Of a stretch of DNA of 64,000 nucleotides, positions 1-8,828 are shown piece after piece. Below the pieces are notes generated by a model. That model did no database searches, had not been told where the DNA came from, and saw nothing but the letters and a program-made list of their open reading frames with translations. This DNA is from Pseudomonas siliginis (lineage in GTDB: Bacteria; Pseudomonadota; Gammaproteobacteria; Pseudomonadales; Pseudomonadaceae). Location: positions 276,488-340,487 of the forward strand of contig NZ_JAHSTW010000010.1 of assembly GCF_019145195.1 (NCBI RefSeq). Reading direction: 5' to 3'. Made by a program: the position numbers and the translations under genes. Within the stretch, counting starts at the first letter, position 1. The number at the start of each line of letters is the position of its first letter.

Positions 1-1
1 C

Positions 2-721
2 GCGGCGCTGCTGGCCGAAAGCCGCGCCCTCGGCGTGCGGCGCATCGTCGTGCTGGGGGTGCATCAGGGCAACTGGCAACGGGTGTGGGATCTGGTGCAG
101 AACGATGCCGACTTGTACGCGGCGTTCGGTCTGCACCCGGTGTTTCTCGATCAGCATCGCCCCGAAGATTTAAGCGCGCTGGGGGACTGGCTGACGCGCT
201 TGCGCGGGCATCGGCAGCTGTGTGCGGTGGGCGAGATCGGTCTGGATTATTTCATCGAAAACCTCGATCGCGAGCGGCAACAGTCGTTGTTCGAAGCGCA
301 GCTGCAACTGGCGGCGGACTTCGAGTTGCCAGCGCTGATCCACGTACGCCGCAGTCATGCAGCAGTGATCGCCACGCTCAAGCGCTTCAAACTCAAACGC
401 GCCGGCATCATCCACGCCTTCGCCGGCAGTCGCGAGGAAGCGCGGGAGTACATCAAGCTCGGGTTCAAACTGGGCCTCGGCGGCGCACCGACCTGGCCGC
501 AGGCATTGCGCATGCATCGGGTGCTGCCGGAACTGCCGCTGCAATCGGTGGTACTGGAAACCGACTCACCAGACATGGCCCCCGCCATGTTCCCCGGCCA
601 GCGCAACAGCCCGGCGCATCTGCCGGCGATTTGCGCGGCGCTGGCCGAGCTGATGAATATCACGCCTGAACAACTGGCCAACGCCAGCACCGCCAACTGC
701 TGCGAAGTCTTCGGCTGGTAA
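2..721 (+). CDS. TatD-family metal-dependent hydrolase, 5' end cut off
   Basis: This is a TatD/YjjV-type metal-dependent nuclease or hydrolase with a TIM-barrel fold, expected in the cytoplasm. The reading frame is open from base 2, so the start lies before the window. About 239 residues are present against roughly 255-265 for the family, so only the N-terminal metal-binding HxH region is missing. Visible family motifs are GEIGLDYF (metal-ligand Glu), HVRRSH, HAFAGS and the C-terminal ETDSPDM block, which carries the last metal-binding Asp. The substrate is not determined by sequence; TatD proteins are described as 3'-5' exonucleases or phosphodiesterases. The gene stands alone: a REP element follows, and the next gene is on the other strand. 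Confidence 0.88.
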   Translation, partial: AALLAESRALGVRRIVVLGVHQGNWQRVWDLVQNDADLYAAFGLHPVFLDQHRPEDLSALGDWLTRLRGHRQLCAVGEIGLDYFIENLDRERQQSLFEAQLQLAADFELPALIHVRRSHAAVIATLKRFKLKRAGIIHAFAGSREEAREYIKLGFKLGLGGAPTWPQALRMHRVLPELPLQSVVLETDSPDMAPAMFPGQRNSPAHLPAICAALAELMNITPEQLANASTANCCEVFGW

Positions 722-735
722 CACCGCAAATCCCC

Positions 736-824
736 TGTGGGAGCGAGCCTGCTCGCGAAAGCAATCTGTCAGTGACATCGCCAGTGCCTGACCCACCGCC
801 TTCGCGAGCAGCCTCGCTCCCACA
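736..824. repeat. REP pair (REPIN-like)
   Basis: Two inverted copies of the GTGGGAGCGAGCCTGCTCGC-type palindrome (736-762 and about 800-824) face each other across about 38 bases. This is the usual REP doublet of fluorescent pseudomonads. It lies between the 3' ends of two convergent genes and could fold into stem-loops that protect or end both transcripts. Confidence 0.85.
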
Positions 825-846
825 TTTTTGATCCGGTTCCAGCCTT

Positions 847-2877
847 TCAGACACGAAACGCACTGATCAGCTGTTTGAGCTCAACCACCTGCGCCGACAG
901 CGCGCGGCTGGCATCTTCGGTCTGGTGTGCGCCTTGTGCTGTGCGTTCGCCAGCGCGGTTGATCTCGACGATGTTCTGATCGATGTCGTGGGCCACGGCG
1001 GTCTGCTGTTCGACGGCAGCGGCGATCTGCTGGTTCTGATCGACGATCATGCCCACCGCGCCAAGGATGTTTTCCAGCGCCTGCTGGACCTTCTCCGACT
1101 GGCCCACCGTGCCGTTGGCCATCTGATGGCTGACGCCCATGGCCTTCACCGCCGCGCCGACCCCGCCGTGCAGCTTGGCGATCATCTGCTCGATTTCTTC
1201 GGTCGATTGCTGGGTACGCTTGGCCAAGGTGCGTACTTCGTCGGCGACCACCGCAAAACCGCGCCCCTGCTCGCCGGCCCGGGCCGCTTCAATGGCGGCG
1301 TTGAGCGCCAGCAGATTGGTCTGTTCGGCGATGCTCTTGATCACCTCAAGCACACGGCTGATCGACTGGCTGTCGCTGGCCAGTTGATTGATCACCAGCA
1401 CCGACTGATCGATTTCGCTGGCCAGCGCGGCAATGCTGCCCTGCTGCGATTCCACCAGCCCGCGCCCGCTGAGGGTTTCGTCGTTGACGCTGTGGGCGCT
1501 GCTCACCGCCGCAGCAGCACTGCGCGCGACTTCCATTGAAGTCGCCGACATCTGGTTCATCGCCGTCGCCACTTGTTCGATCTGCGAGCGCTGCCCAGCG
1601 ACAGCCTGATTGCTCTGCGCCGACACGCTTTCGACCTGGCCGGCCTGACGCTCGACCTCGCCGACGGTATGACCGACACGTTCGATCAAGTCGTGAATCT
1701 TCTTCACCGTGCCGTTGAACACCTCGCCCAACTCGCCCAGTTCATCGCGGCTGCTGGCCTTGAAGTTGACGGTCATGTCACCAGCCGCGACCTTGTCCAT
1801 CATGGCGCCCAGGCTTTTCAGGGTGGTGCGGGTCGAGGCGTAGAAACCGCCATAAAGATAGAAAATCAGCACGAACACCACCGACAGTGCCGAGGCTTGC
1901 AGAATCATGTGCGTGCGGTTCTGCGCCAGACGCTGCTGCAATTGGCTGTCGAGGAATTTCAGCGTGGCCTGATTGAGCTGGTAGGTGTGTTCCATCAGCC
2001 CGGTCACTTGGTCGTAAAACGCCTGCCACGGCGCATCGAGGGTGTCGGCCATCACCACTTGTTCTTCGAACAGCTCGCTGGCCTGCTTGAGCGAGGCCTT
2101 GCTGATGTCAGCCTGGGCACTGAGGGATTCGCGTGCAGCGCTGCTGGAACCGAGGGCGTCCTGCAGTTTCAGGGCGTACTCGGCCTGGAGCTTTTCGATC
2201 TGCACCAGCAGCTCGTCAAAACGCGTGCTGGAGGAACTGTTGAGAAAACCCTGACCCAACGAATACGAACCCATCGCCCGGCCTTCGCCGAGGGTTTGCG
2301 TGACGTTAGGGGTAATCAGCGTGACCAGTTCGCTGAGCTGGCGAATGTCGCTCTGGTTATCGCGACTGAGGCCGGCCTGACTGGTGATAATCTGGCTGAA
2401 AATCTGCGCACTGGCCAGCAACTTGCCGATCAACGCGCTTTTGCTTTGCAGCGAGCTCTCCGCTTGCTGGGCCTTGAACGCGGCGATCATTTCATCGCGC
2501 TTGGCCTCGAACTGCTTGATCTGCTCGGGGTCTTCGGTCATCGCCGTCAGCCCTTCGAGCCGCGCGAGCACGGCTTGCTCCAGCGCCTGGATCTGCGCCT
2601 CGACATTGCCGGCCTTGCCGGACTGGCCGAGGGTGACGTCGATCTGCACCAGATTATTCAGGGTCTCCAGATCCCGGCGCAGGCTCAGGCTGCTGCCCAA
2701 CAGGTCGAGGCTCTGCAGTTCGACGCGGGTGCCCTGAAACTCGCGATAGGAATCGCGCACCAGGTAGAAATTGGTCACCAGCATCGGCACCAGGAACAGC
2801 ACGCTGATCAGGCTGAACTTCATGCCGAAGCTCAGACGGTTCATCAGCGAGACGGCGGGATAGAGCAAGCTCTTCAC
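847..2877 (-). CDS. Methyl-accepting chemotaxis protein
   Basis: This inner-membrane chemoreceptor would signal to CheA/CheW. I chose the GTG at 2877 (676 residues) because a GGGAG ribosome site lies about six bases before it; a start at 2940 has no such site. Order of parts: first membrane helix at about residues 18-40, a long helical periplasmic sensor of about 280 residues, second membrane helix at about 320-345, HAMP linker, then the cytoplasmic signalling hairpin. The hairpin tip EQTNLLALNAAIEAARAGEQ is the near-invariant CheA/CheW contact, so signalling should be intact. The large all-helical sensor resembles helical-bundle ligand domains, but the ligand cannot be named. The same gene lies next to ampE in other pseudomonads. 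Confidence 0.93.
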   Translation of the reverse strand: MKSLLYPAVSLMNRLSFGMKFSLISVLFLVPMLVTNFYLVRDSYREFQGTRVELQSLDLLGSSLSLRRDLETLNNLVQIDVTLGQSGKAGNVEAQIQALEQAVLARLEGLTAMTEDPEQIKQFEAKRDEMIAAFKAQQAESSLQSKSALIGKLLASAQIFSQIITSQAGLSRDNQSDIRQLSELVTLITPNVTQTLGEGRAMGSYSLGQGFLNSSSSTRFDELLVQIEKLQAEYALKLQDALGSSSAARESLSAQADISKASLKQASELFEEQVVMADTLDAPWQAFYDQVTGLMEHTYQLNQATLKFLDSQLQQRLAQNRTHMILQASALSVVFVLIFYLYGGFYASTRTTLKSLGAMMDKVAAGDMTVNFKASSRDELGELGEVFNGTVKKIHDLIERVGHTVGEVERQAGQVESVSAQSNQAVAGQRSQIEQVATAMNQMSATSMEVARSAAAAVSSAHSVNDETLSGRGLVESQQGSIAALASEIDQSVLVINQLASDSQSISRVLEVIKSIAEQTNLLALNAAIEAARAGEQGRGFAVVADEVRTLAKRTQQSTEEIEQMIAKLHGGVGAAVKAMGVSHQMANGTVGQSEKVQQALENILGAVGMIVDQNQQIAAAVEQQTAVAHDIDQNIVEINRAGERTAQGAHQTEDASRALSAQVVELKQLISAFRV

Positions 2878-3023
2878 TGGAAGTCTCCCTTGGTTTTTCT
2901 TGTTTTTATTGGCAGGCGCGGGACGACAGCAGATAGCCACTATCGGGCGCTATCTCTGTATAGCGTAAATCGGCGGGAGGTTTTGTAACTTATGGTTACT
3001 GATGAATGGTGGAACAGGGTTTT

Positions 3024-3066
3024 CAGGGCTGCGGCGCAGCCCCTCGGGGATAAATCCCCTCGCCAC
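3024..3066. repeat. Short intergenic palindromes (REP-like)
   Basis: Two adjacent hairpins, GGGCTGCGGCGCAGCCC (3026-3042) and GGGGATAAATCCCC (3046-3059), lie just past the ampE stop. The GGGGATAAATCCCCTCGCCAC unit is a repeat familiar from Pseudomonas intergenic regions. Leftward transcripts from ampE would meet it first. The rest of the 2878-3087 gap shows no other clear signal. Confidence 0.6.
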
Positions 3067-3087
3067 AATGAGTTTCACTCTGGCTTA

Positions 3088-3927
3088 TCAGTGAACCAGA
3101 ACCGTCCACAAGGCAAACCCGGCATACCACAGCACCGCCGCGCGCAGCAGCAGTTCCCACAGGCAATCGAGAGTGTTGATGCCGTCCGGGCCGACCACTG
3201 GCGGTGGAACTTCCCCGGCGGCCAGGCCGACCTTGTTGATCAACTGCGCAGCGCTGATGTTCCAGTTCAGCAGCTCATGCAGCATCACTCGGCTGACCGC
3301 GACGAAATTGCCGACCAACGCAAGACTCGCCGCCAGCAAACGCACCGGCACCCAATCGAAAGCGTGACGCAATTGCGCAGCACGCTCGACCAGCGCCGGA
3401 TTGCTGCCGTGCTCTTCGGCCAGCGCCAACAGGCGATAAGCCAATGCCGCCACCGGACCGAGGAGGAAGTACCAGAAGATCACCGCAAAAAAACTCTGAT
3501 AGGCCTGCCACAGCAGATGCCCCTGCACTTGCTCAAGCAATTGCTCGCCGCTGTCGGCGCAGATGTCCAGGTCGCGCTTGGCGACGTGCGCCGCCGCTTG
3601 CAGATCCTCACGGCGCCAGGCATCGCGGAACGGTCCGAGGCCGCCGAGCAGATCGCCGCGTCCGAGGCTGTAAATCACCACCAGCAAATGCACCGGCAGC
3701 GCCAGCAGACCGTACGCCACCGGTTCCAGCACCAGCAGCAACAGCGCCAGCAACGCCACCGGGCACAGCACCAGAATCGTCAGCACCAGCCACGGTTGCC
3801 TGGCCAGCCGTTTGCTGTTTTCGAGTTTGTGCAGTTCGCGGATCCATCCGCCGTCGCGTTGAAGCCGATGACGCAGGGCCGAAAACTTCTCGATCCACAC
3901 CGCCAGCAGTAACACCAGAAAACTCAT
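3088..3927 (-). CDS. ampE: AmpE inner-membrane protein
   Basis: AmpE is a polytopic inner-membrane protein linked with AmpD in beta-lactamase induction and muropeptide sensing; its biochemical activity is not well defined. The protein is 279 residues from the ATG at 3927, starting MSFLVLLLAVWIE. Hydrophobic segments are visible near residues 2-12, 45-65 (LTILVLCPVALLALLLLVLE), 68-85, about 145-165 (FFAVIFWYFLLGPVAALAY) and at the C-terminus. Its start overlaps the ampD stop by four bases (ATGA), so the two are translationally coupled. Family assignment rests on sequence character plus the ampD context, which is strong. Confidence 0.9.
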   Translation of the reverse strand: MSFLVLLLAVWIEKFSALRHRLQRDGGWIRELHKLENSKRLARQPWLVLTILVLCPVALLALLLLVLEPVAYGLLALPVHLLVVIYSLGRGDLLGGLGPFRDAWRREDLQAAAHVAKRDLDICADSGEQLLEQVQGHLLWQAYQSFFAVIFWYFLLGPVAALAYRLLALAEEHGSNPALVERAAQLRHAFDWVPVRLLAASLALVGNFVAVSRVMLHELLNWNISAAQLINKVGLAAGEVPPPVVGPDGINTLDCLWELLLRAAVLWYAGFALWTVLVH

Positions 3928-4484
3928 TGTCCTTCCTCTTTTGCCAGGGCTGCGCGGTAGCGTGCCCAGTCGAATGCCGGTCCCGGATCGGTCTTGCGCC
4001 CCGGCGCGATATCGCTGTGGCCACAGATACGCTGATCGGTGATCGCCGGAAAACGTTTCTGCAACTGCCGGGTCAGCGCAGTCAACGAACAATACTGTTC
4101 GTCGGTGAACGGCAGATCATCGGTGCCTTCCAGCTCGATGCCCACGGAAAAATCGTTACAGGTTTCACGGCCCTCGAACACAGAAACGCCTGCGTGCCAC
4201 GCCCGCTCCAGACAGGAGACAAACTGGGTGACCTTGCCGTCACGTTCGATCAGAAAATGCGCCGAGACGCGCAGGTCAGCGATGCCTGCAAAGTACGGGT
4301 CTTCGGTGACATCCAGACGATTCTGGAAAAATTCCTGAACCTTGCCCGTGGCGAATTGCGCCGGCGGCAGGCTGATGTTGTGGATGACCAACAGGGACAC
4401 TTCGCCCGCCGGGCGCTCATTGAAGTTGGGCGACGGGCAGATCTGCACGCCATGACACCACCCGCTCGCGGGATCCAACTGCAT
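3924..4484 (-). CDS. ampD: 1,6-anhydro-N-acetylmuramyl-L-alanine amidase AmpD
   Basis: AmpD is a cytosolic zinc amidase that cleaves the peptide from 1,6-anhydro-MurNAc muropeptides during cell-wall recycling. Its loss raises AmpR-activated AmpC beta-lactamase in related species. The gene encodes 186 residues from the ATG at 4484, which has a GAAGGA site in front; upstream in-frame ATGs lie inside the next gene. Key residues are visible: the zinc His in VIHNISLPP, the Glu in GIELEG, and the C-terminal GHSDIAPGRKTDPGPAFDW block with the second zinc His, catalytic Lys and zinc Asp. No signal peptide is present, which fits the cytosolic AmpD rather than the exported AmpDh paralogues. Confidence 0.97.
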   Translation of the reverse strand: MQLDPASGWCHGVQICPSPNFNERPAGEVSLLVIHNISLPPAQFATGKVQEFFQNRLDVTEDPYFAGIADLRVSAHFLIERDGKVTQFVSCLERAWHAGVSVFEGRETCNDFSVGIELEGTDDLPFTDEQYCSLTALTRQLQKRFPAITDQRICGHSDIAPGRKTDPGPAFDWARYRAALAKEEGQ

Positions 4485-4548
4485 ACCGATTCCTTCAACG
4501 CCGACCATGTGGGCGCCCAGTATGCCGCGATCCGCCCTCACCGCGCGA

Positions 4549-6726
4549 TCACTTGCCGCGATTGAGTCGCCGCAGGTCGCCCAGCACCGATTCCAGTGCG
4601 CGGTCGAACAGCAAGGTGTCATCCAGTGCGCGCGCGGCGCCACGGCTGAAAGCCAAGGCGAGGTCGGTGCGGCTGTGCTCCAGCACTTTCGTCCCGGTGC
4701 GGTCGACGAAGACATATTTGCCGGTCTCTTCGATGATCGCGGCGAGTTTGCAACGCAAGGTCTGTTCCTCGTCTGCGTCGAACACCACCCAGTGGCCCAC
4801 ACGCAACTGCTCGACCTGAGACAGACCGGCAGCGTCTTGCGCCAGGCGCGGCGCCGGGGTGGCTGTTGCCTGGCCGGCGCTGTGCTGCAAGACCTCGGGC
4901 GTGACTTCGATCAGCGGCGTAACGCTGTGCTCGGCATCGTCGGAACGCTCCAGCACGCGTACGTGCAGAGCCTCCAGTTCGCTGAAAAATTCGCTGGTGG
5001 CAAACGGGTCGAACGCGGTACTGCTCAGGCCATCGCGCAGCGACTTGAGCAAGCCCGGCACCAGCGCCAGCAGGCGCAGGCTGGATTCGCCGTCGTCATG
5101 GCGCTGCACGCTCCAGACCAACTGCTCCATGGTCTGCACGTCGGCGTGCCATTCGGCGGACTGATCACCGTGCTTGAGGCAGGTCAGCAACAGCACTTTG
5201 CTCCAGGCCTGCTGGACGAAACTCACTACCGTCGCCGGCAGCACTTTGCCCAGTAGCGCCTGTTGCAACGCCTGCGCGACACGCCGCTGAGCCAGCTCGG
5301 CCTTCGCCCGGCCTTCCTCGGCGTCCCGCAAGCGTTGTTCCAGCAGTTCGGTGCGGCGGCGCTCTTCCTGAGTGAAGGCGAGGAAGTCGGCGAGCAGTTC
5401 GGAGAAGATCGCCGGGTCGTCGACAAACTCGCTGAGCAAGCGCTGTACCACTTGCTCGATGCGCACATAGAGGTTGTCGCGCTCAGCGCCGTCGCAATCG
5501 CTCCAGCCCATTGCCGCCTCGGCGATTTCATTGAGCAGGCGCCGCGCCGGGTGGGTGCTGCGGCTGAAGAAACTCTTGTCCAGCACCGCAACCTTGAGCA
5601 TCGGAATCTGCAATCGGCCGATCAGCGCCTTGAGCGCGTCAGGCACATTGCGATCGTCGAGGATGCAGTCGAAGACCATGGCAATCAGGTTGATCACATC
5701 TTCGTCGGCAGTCGCGACGACGCGGGAGCGGCCGCTCCTGACGCTGACCCGGGTCAGCAGTTGCTCGAGCTGATGGCGCAGATCGAAATCTTCCTGAGCC
5801 TCAAGCGCCGGTACGTATTGCTGCAAGTGCGACAACAAACGCAACAGGTCGCGGGTGTTGATCGGATGCGCCGGCGCGCCGGGCTCCAGGGTCGGTGTGA
5901 CGCGGCCGCGCACTTGGGCGAGCAATTGCTGCATCGCGGCGAACACTTCCTCGATGCCTTCGTCCACTGGCGGCTCGTCGAGATCTTCAATCAATGTGTC
6001 GCTGTCCGCAGGCTCGACCATGCGACGAGCCACGGCGGGCTTCAGATGTGGCAACACGCCGGTCGCGAGCAACAGCTGATTGGCCTCGCCATACAGCTGC
6101 TCGGTGTCAGCCAGCACATAGCGTTCGAACAGCTTGAGCAGGATCAGCTTGACCTTGATCTCGACGCCGAGGTTACGCCCGGCCTGCAGGAAATATTCGC
6201 AGAGCATCGCCGGACTCAGCGGGTTGTGCTGATCGTCCAGACGCTTGCCGAGCATCGAGCTGAAGCGGGCGGTCAGTTGATCGAGAGCGAAGCCGTCGCG
6301 CTTGAGCACGCGACTGACCATGGTCTGCACGGCGACGGTACGCTCCATGGCATCGGTGCGCGGCGCCGACTCTTCGACCACCGGCGTGCGTGGCAGGGTA
6401 TTGGCGGCGGGGTCGTATTGGGTAAGGCCGGCGAAGGCTTCAAAGAACAGTTCAAGAAAGCCGCGCTCGATATTCTTGCGCTTGAGGCGCAGGTCGCGCA
6501 TGGCTTCGAAAAAGATGTTCTGATCGACGTCGTTGCGCGCCCGGTCGGCCATTTCGAACAGCGTGTCGTCGGCGTTATCGAACAGCTCCTGCAAATCGTG
6601 GCGCAGCTGCTGCGCAGCCTTGTCGCGGACCTGCAGCAGAATCACCGGCAAGCGGGCAAGCGGCGAGTGGTCCGCCAGATCGGCAGTCGCCCGGTGCAAA
6701 GGCACCACTTTCCCGTCGTTGCGCAT
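4549..6726 (-). CDS. DUF1631 family protein
   Basis: This large protein (725 residues) matches DUF1631 in length and general character. It has no signal peptide or membrane helix, is rich in Leu, Gln, Asp and Glu, and is probably mostly helical and cytoplasmic. The C-terminal third (about residues 640-725: VGHWVVFDADEEQTLRCKLAAI, YVFVDRTGTKVLE) looks like a small beta-rich domain of the PilZ-like or SH3-like kind, but this is only an impression. The gene sits upstream of ampD with a 64-base gap, as in other pseudomonads. Function is unknown and I do not assign one; its steady neighbourhood with ampDE is the only hint. Confidence 0.8.
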   Translation of the reverse strand: MRNDGKVVPLHRATADLADHSPLARLPVILLQVRDKAAQQLRHDLQELFDNADDTLFEMADRARNDVDQNIFFEAMRDLRLKRKNIERGFLELFFEAFAGLTQYDPAANTLPRTPVVEESAPRTDAMERTVAVQTMVSRVLKRDGFALDQLTARFSSMLGKRLDDQHNPLSPAMLCEYFLQAGRNLGVEIKVKLILLKLFERYVLADTEQLYGEANQLLLATGVLPHLKPAVARRMVEPADSDTLIEDLDEPPVDEGIEEVFAAMQQLLAQVRGRVTPTLEPGAPAHPINTRDLLRLLSHLQQYVPALEAQEDFDLRHQLEQLLTRVSVRSGRSRVVATADEDVINLIAMVFDCILDDRNVPDALKALIGRLQIPMLKVAVLDKSFFSRSTHPARRLLNEIAEAAMGWSDCDGAERDNLYVRIEQVVQRLLSEFVDDPAIFSELLADFLAFTQEERRRTELLEQRLRDAEEGRAKAELAQRRVAQALQQALLGKVLPATVVSFVQQAWSKVLLLTCLKHGDQSAEWHADVQTMEQLVWSVQRHDDGESSLRLLALVPGLLKSLRDGLSSTAFDPFATSEFFSELEALHVRVLERSDDAEHSVTPLIEVTPEVLQHSAGQATATPAPRLAQDAAGLSQVEQLRVGHWVVFDADEEQTLRCKLAAIIEETGKYVFVDRTGTKVLEHSRTDLALAFSRGAARALDDTLLFDRALESVLGDLRRLNRGK

Positions 6727-6936
6727 CCAAGCCTCCTGGAACGGTGATTCGGTTCGTCGCTTTCGACACTGCCCCAGCGGAGTCGTTCGTCAAAGCCATG
6801 ACGTCAAATACAAGGCGGATTATCTGGCAAAAGAGGCCGACGATGCTATAGGCCTCAGGGTTTCCCCTATACGCCATACACCTCGCACTCAGCGCAGGAA
6901 AATCGACCAGATGCGCCAGGCACGCACGATCTCGCC

Positions 6937-6966
6937 TTGGGTTGGCTCGCGCCCTGCCCCTATAAT
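6937..6966 (+). promoter_or_regulatory. Probable sigma-70 promoter of nadC
   Basis: TTGGGT at 6937-6942 and a perfect TATAAT at 6961-6966 are 18 bases apart, with the nadC ATG 28 bases after the -10. The -10 is unusually good; the -35 is moderate. Confidence 0.65.
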
Positions 6967-6993
6967 CGAACCACTTTGTTTGTGGAGTCCGTT

Positions 6994-7842
6994 ATGCCGA
7001 ATCTACGTCTCGCCGATCTGACCGCCGAAATCGAAAACAACGTGCGCCGTGCGTTGCTCGAAGACGTCGGCAGCGGCGACATCACCGCGCAACTGATCCC
7101 GGCCGAACGCCTGGCCAAAGCCACCATCATCACCCGTGACGACGCCGTCATCTGCGGTACCGCGTGGGTCGATGCGGTGTTTCGCCAGCTCGATCCGCGC
7201 GTGGCGGTGCATTGGCAAGTGGTCGACGGCCAGCGGGTCAAAGCCAATCAGCCGCTGTTTCACCTGGAAGGCCCGGCTCGCTCACTGCTGACCGGTGAAC
7301 GCAGCGCGTTGAACTTCCTGCAGTTGCTGTCCGGCGTAGCCACGCGCGCGCAGTACCTGGCGGACTTCGTCGGCGAGACGCAGGTCAAGTTGCTCGACAC
7401 GCGCAAAACCTTGCCGGGCCTGCGGATGGCGCAGAAATACGCAGTGACCTGCGGCGGCTGCCACAACCATCGCATCGGTCTTTACGACGCCTTCCTGATC
7501 AAGGAAAACCACATCGCCGCAAGCGGCGGCATCGCCGAAGCCGTGGCCGCCGCACACAAGATCGCCCCGGGCAAACCGGTGGAAATCGAAGTGGAAAGTC
7601 TTGAGGAATTGAAGCAAGCGCTGGAAGCCGGCGCCGACATCATCATGCTCGACGAACTGAGCCTGGACGACATGCGCGAAGCCGTACGCCTGACCGCCGG
7701 CAAAGCGAAGCTGGAAGCCAGCGGTGGCATCAACGAAAGCACGCTGCTGCCGATCGCCGAAACGGGCGTGGATTACATTTCGATTGGTGCGATGACCAAG
7801 GATGTCAAAGCGGTGGACCTGTCGATGCGACTGAGCCTCTAG
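6994..7842 (+). CDS. nadC: Nicotinate-nucleotide pyrophosphorylase (quinolinate phosphoribosyltransferase)
   Basis: NadC converts quinolinate and PRPP to nicotinate mononucleotide, CO2 and pyrophosphate in de novo NAD synthesis, in the cytosol. The 282-residue protein starts at the ATG at 6994 (MPNLRLADL) after a GTGGAG site; an earlier in-frame ATG would put the promoter inside the gene. Family blocks are clear: LEDVGSGDIT near the N-terminus, the TRKTLPGLRMAQKYAV quinolinate/PRPP block around residue 135, CGGCHNHRIGLYDAFLIKENHI, EVEVESLEEL-like segment, and the C-terminal ASGGINE and GVDYISIGA phosphate-binding loops. Length is normal for the family. Confidence 0.97.
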   Translation: MPNLRLADLTAEIENNVRRALLEDVGSGDITAQLIPAERLAKATIITRDDAVICGTAWVDAVFRQLDPRVAVHWQVVDGQRVKANQPLFHLEGPARSLLTGERSALNFLQLLSGVATRAQYLADFVGETQVKLLDTRKTLPGLRMAQKYAVTCGGCHNHRIGLYDAFLIKENHIAASGGIAEAVAAAHKIAPGKPVEIEVESLEELKQALEAGADIIMLDELSLDDMREAVRLTAGKAKLEASGGINESTLLPIAETGVDYISIGAMTKDVKAVDLSMRLSL

Positions 7843-7850
7843 ACGCAACG

Positions 7851-7919
7851 GCAAGCTACAAGCTACAAGCCAAGCGACTCTGCTTTGACTTGCAGCTTGT
7901 AGCTAGAAGCTCGCAGCTG
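7851..7919. repeat. Inverted repeat of the AGCTTGTAGCT type
   Basis: GCAAGCTACAAGCTACAAGC (7851-7870) and a near-complementary copy at about 7894-7913 (17 of 20 positions) are separated by about 23 bases. This AGCTTGTAGCT-type palindrome is common between Pseudomonas genes. It lies between convergent nadC and the DUF6388 gene and may act as a shared transcript end. Confidence 0.75.
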
Positions 7920-7922
7920 CTC

Positions 7923-8222
7923 TTATACGACGAGATTGTTCATCTCGCAGTACTCTTCCCACTCGACACCCAAGACTTCCGCCGCTTCCTTGTGCAGCAC
8001 GAGGCGCTGCGCCTCGAACTCCTCCGGCGTGCTCGTGTACTTGAGGGTCAGCTCCCACGGCTGCAAGCCCTGCGCTTCGGCTTCGTCTTCGAAGGCCCAC
8101 TGGATCTGGTCTTTCTGATCATCGGGACTCAGGTCCTTGATCTCTTCCTTCAGGTCCGGCACATCCAGAAGGTATTTTTCCAGCGCTTGTTCGTGGCGTT
8201 GCTCTTGGGTCAATTCAGTCAT
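7923..8222 (-). CDS. Small acidic DUF6388-like protein
   Basis: A 99-residue acidic cytoplasmic protein, MTELTQEQRHEQALEKYL at the start and WEEYCEMNNL near the end, resembling the DUF6388 family of pseudomonads. It has no signal peptide, membrane helix or recognisable catalytic motif. The ATG at 8222 is preceded by a modest GAGAA site; the frame stays open upstream to 8294, but the sequence there loses the family character. It is a single gene convergent with nadC. Its role is unknown. Confidence 0.75.
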   Translation of the reverse strand: MTELTQEQRHEQALEKYLLDVPDLKEEIKDLSPDDQKDQIQWAFEDEAEAQGLQPWELTLKYTSTPEEFEAQRLVLHKEAAEVLGVEWEEYCEMNNLVV

Positions 8223-8526
8223 GGGGTTCTCGCTGATCTTAGGAATGGAGGATGGATCTGGATCATCAAGGATCTCTCTGACGCAGGAAGCCATTGGAAG
8301 CTCGGTTTTTCCTGGCCTTCAGGACCATTCGTGGATCATATGAAAACAACGGTGCTTGCTTGTCTGGTACGAAGGAATCCTAACAGAGACGCAAGCCAGT
8401 GCAACCGGGGGAATGAAATGAAGGGTGGTATGCGCTTGGTTACAGTTTCCTGTTTCCATGCGCGAAATTCACTGCGTATAAATCCTCGCCATCGCCTTTG
8501 AGGCCAAGGCGAACGAAACCTTCACA
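8223..8526. other. Intergenic stretch with no recognisable gene
   Basis: This divergent spacer between the DUF6388 gene and hicA is lower in GC than its surroundings. I see no convincing coding frame, tRNA or repeat. The promoter of the DUF6388 gene must lie in its left part but no strong hexamers stand out. The right edge holds the hicAB promoter, listed separately. Confidence 0.5.
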
Positions 8527-8562
8527 TTGACCGCCCAAAAACAGGCAACTATATTCAGTTGC
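8527..8562 (+). promoter_or_regulatory. hicAB promoter with overlapping palindromic operator
   Basis: TTGACC (8527-8532) and TATATT (8550-8555) are exactly 17 bases apart, a near-consensus sigma-70 promoter. A perfect palindrome GCAACT-6-AGTTGC (8545-8562) covers the -10, where a HicB dimer with a DNA-binding domain could repress its own operon. That HicB binds here is inference from family behaviour and geometry. Confidence 0.7.
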
Positions 8563-8576
8563 AATCATAGGCCAGC

Positions 8577-8828
8577 ATGTCAACGACTGAAAAACTTCTC
8601 GCCAAACTAGTCAACGGCCAAAGCGCATTCACATGGTCCGAGCTTGTCACTCTGTTGGCGCGTCTTGGTTACTCTCAGCTGGAAGGATCCGGTAGCAGGA
8701 TCAAATTCGACAACGGGAATCCGAGCGCAATGATCAACCTGCACAAGCCACTTCCCGGAAATGAAATCAAAACATACGCAAGACGCCAGATTATCGAGCA
8801 ACTGAAAACAGGAGGCCTGATTCCATGA
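8577..8828 (+). CDS. hicA: HicA-family toxin (putative mRNA interferase)
   Basis: An 83-residue protein resembling HicA toxins, small double-stranded-RNA-binding-fold proteins that cut mRNA and stop growth when free of HicB. Visible: the N-terminal helix with FTWSELVTLLARLGY, then GSGSRIKFDNG, then the strand and loop INLHKPLPGNEIK typical of the HRPHPG variant, and a final helix. The classical GSH catalytic histidine is replaced here by GSGSR; the only His is in the INLHKP loop. This matches an alternative HicA subgroup rather than obvious decay. The gene overlaps hicB by four bases. The ribosome site is weak (AGG only), which would keep toxin synthesis low. Confidence 0.85.
   Translation: MSTTEKLLAKLVNGQSAFTWSELVTLLARLGYSQLEGSGSRIKFDNGNPSAMINLHKPLPGNEIKTYARRQIIEQLKTGGLIP

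Noticed and set aside
1573..2988. A 471-codon frame opposite the first chemoreceptor gene
   Set aside because: It is low-complexity (Leu, Gln, His-rich), typical of the reverse of a coiled-coil gene; the chemoreceptor on the other strand is certain.
8223..8526. Possible small gene between the DUF6388 gene and hicA
   Set aside because: Short frames exist but none has a ribosome site, and composition changes along them.
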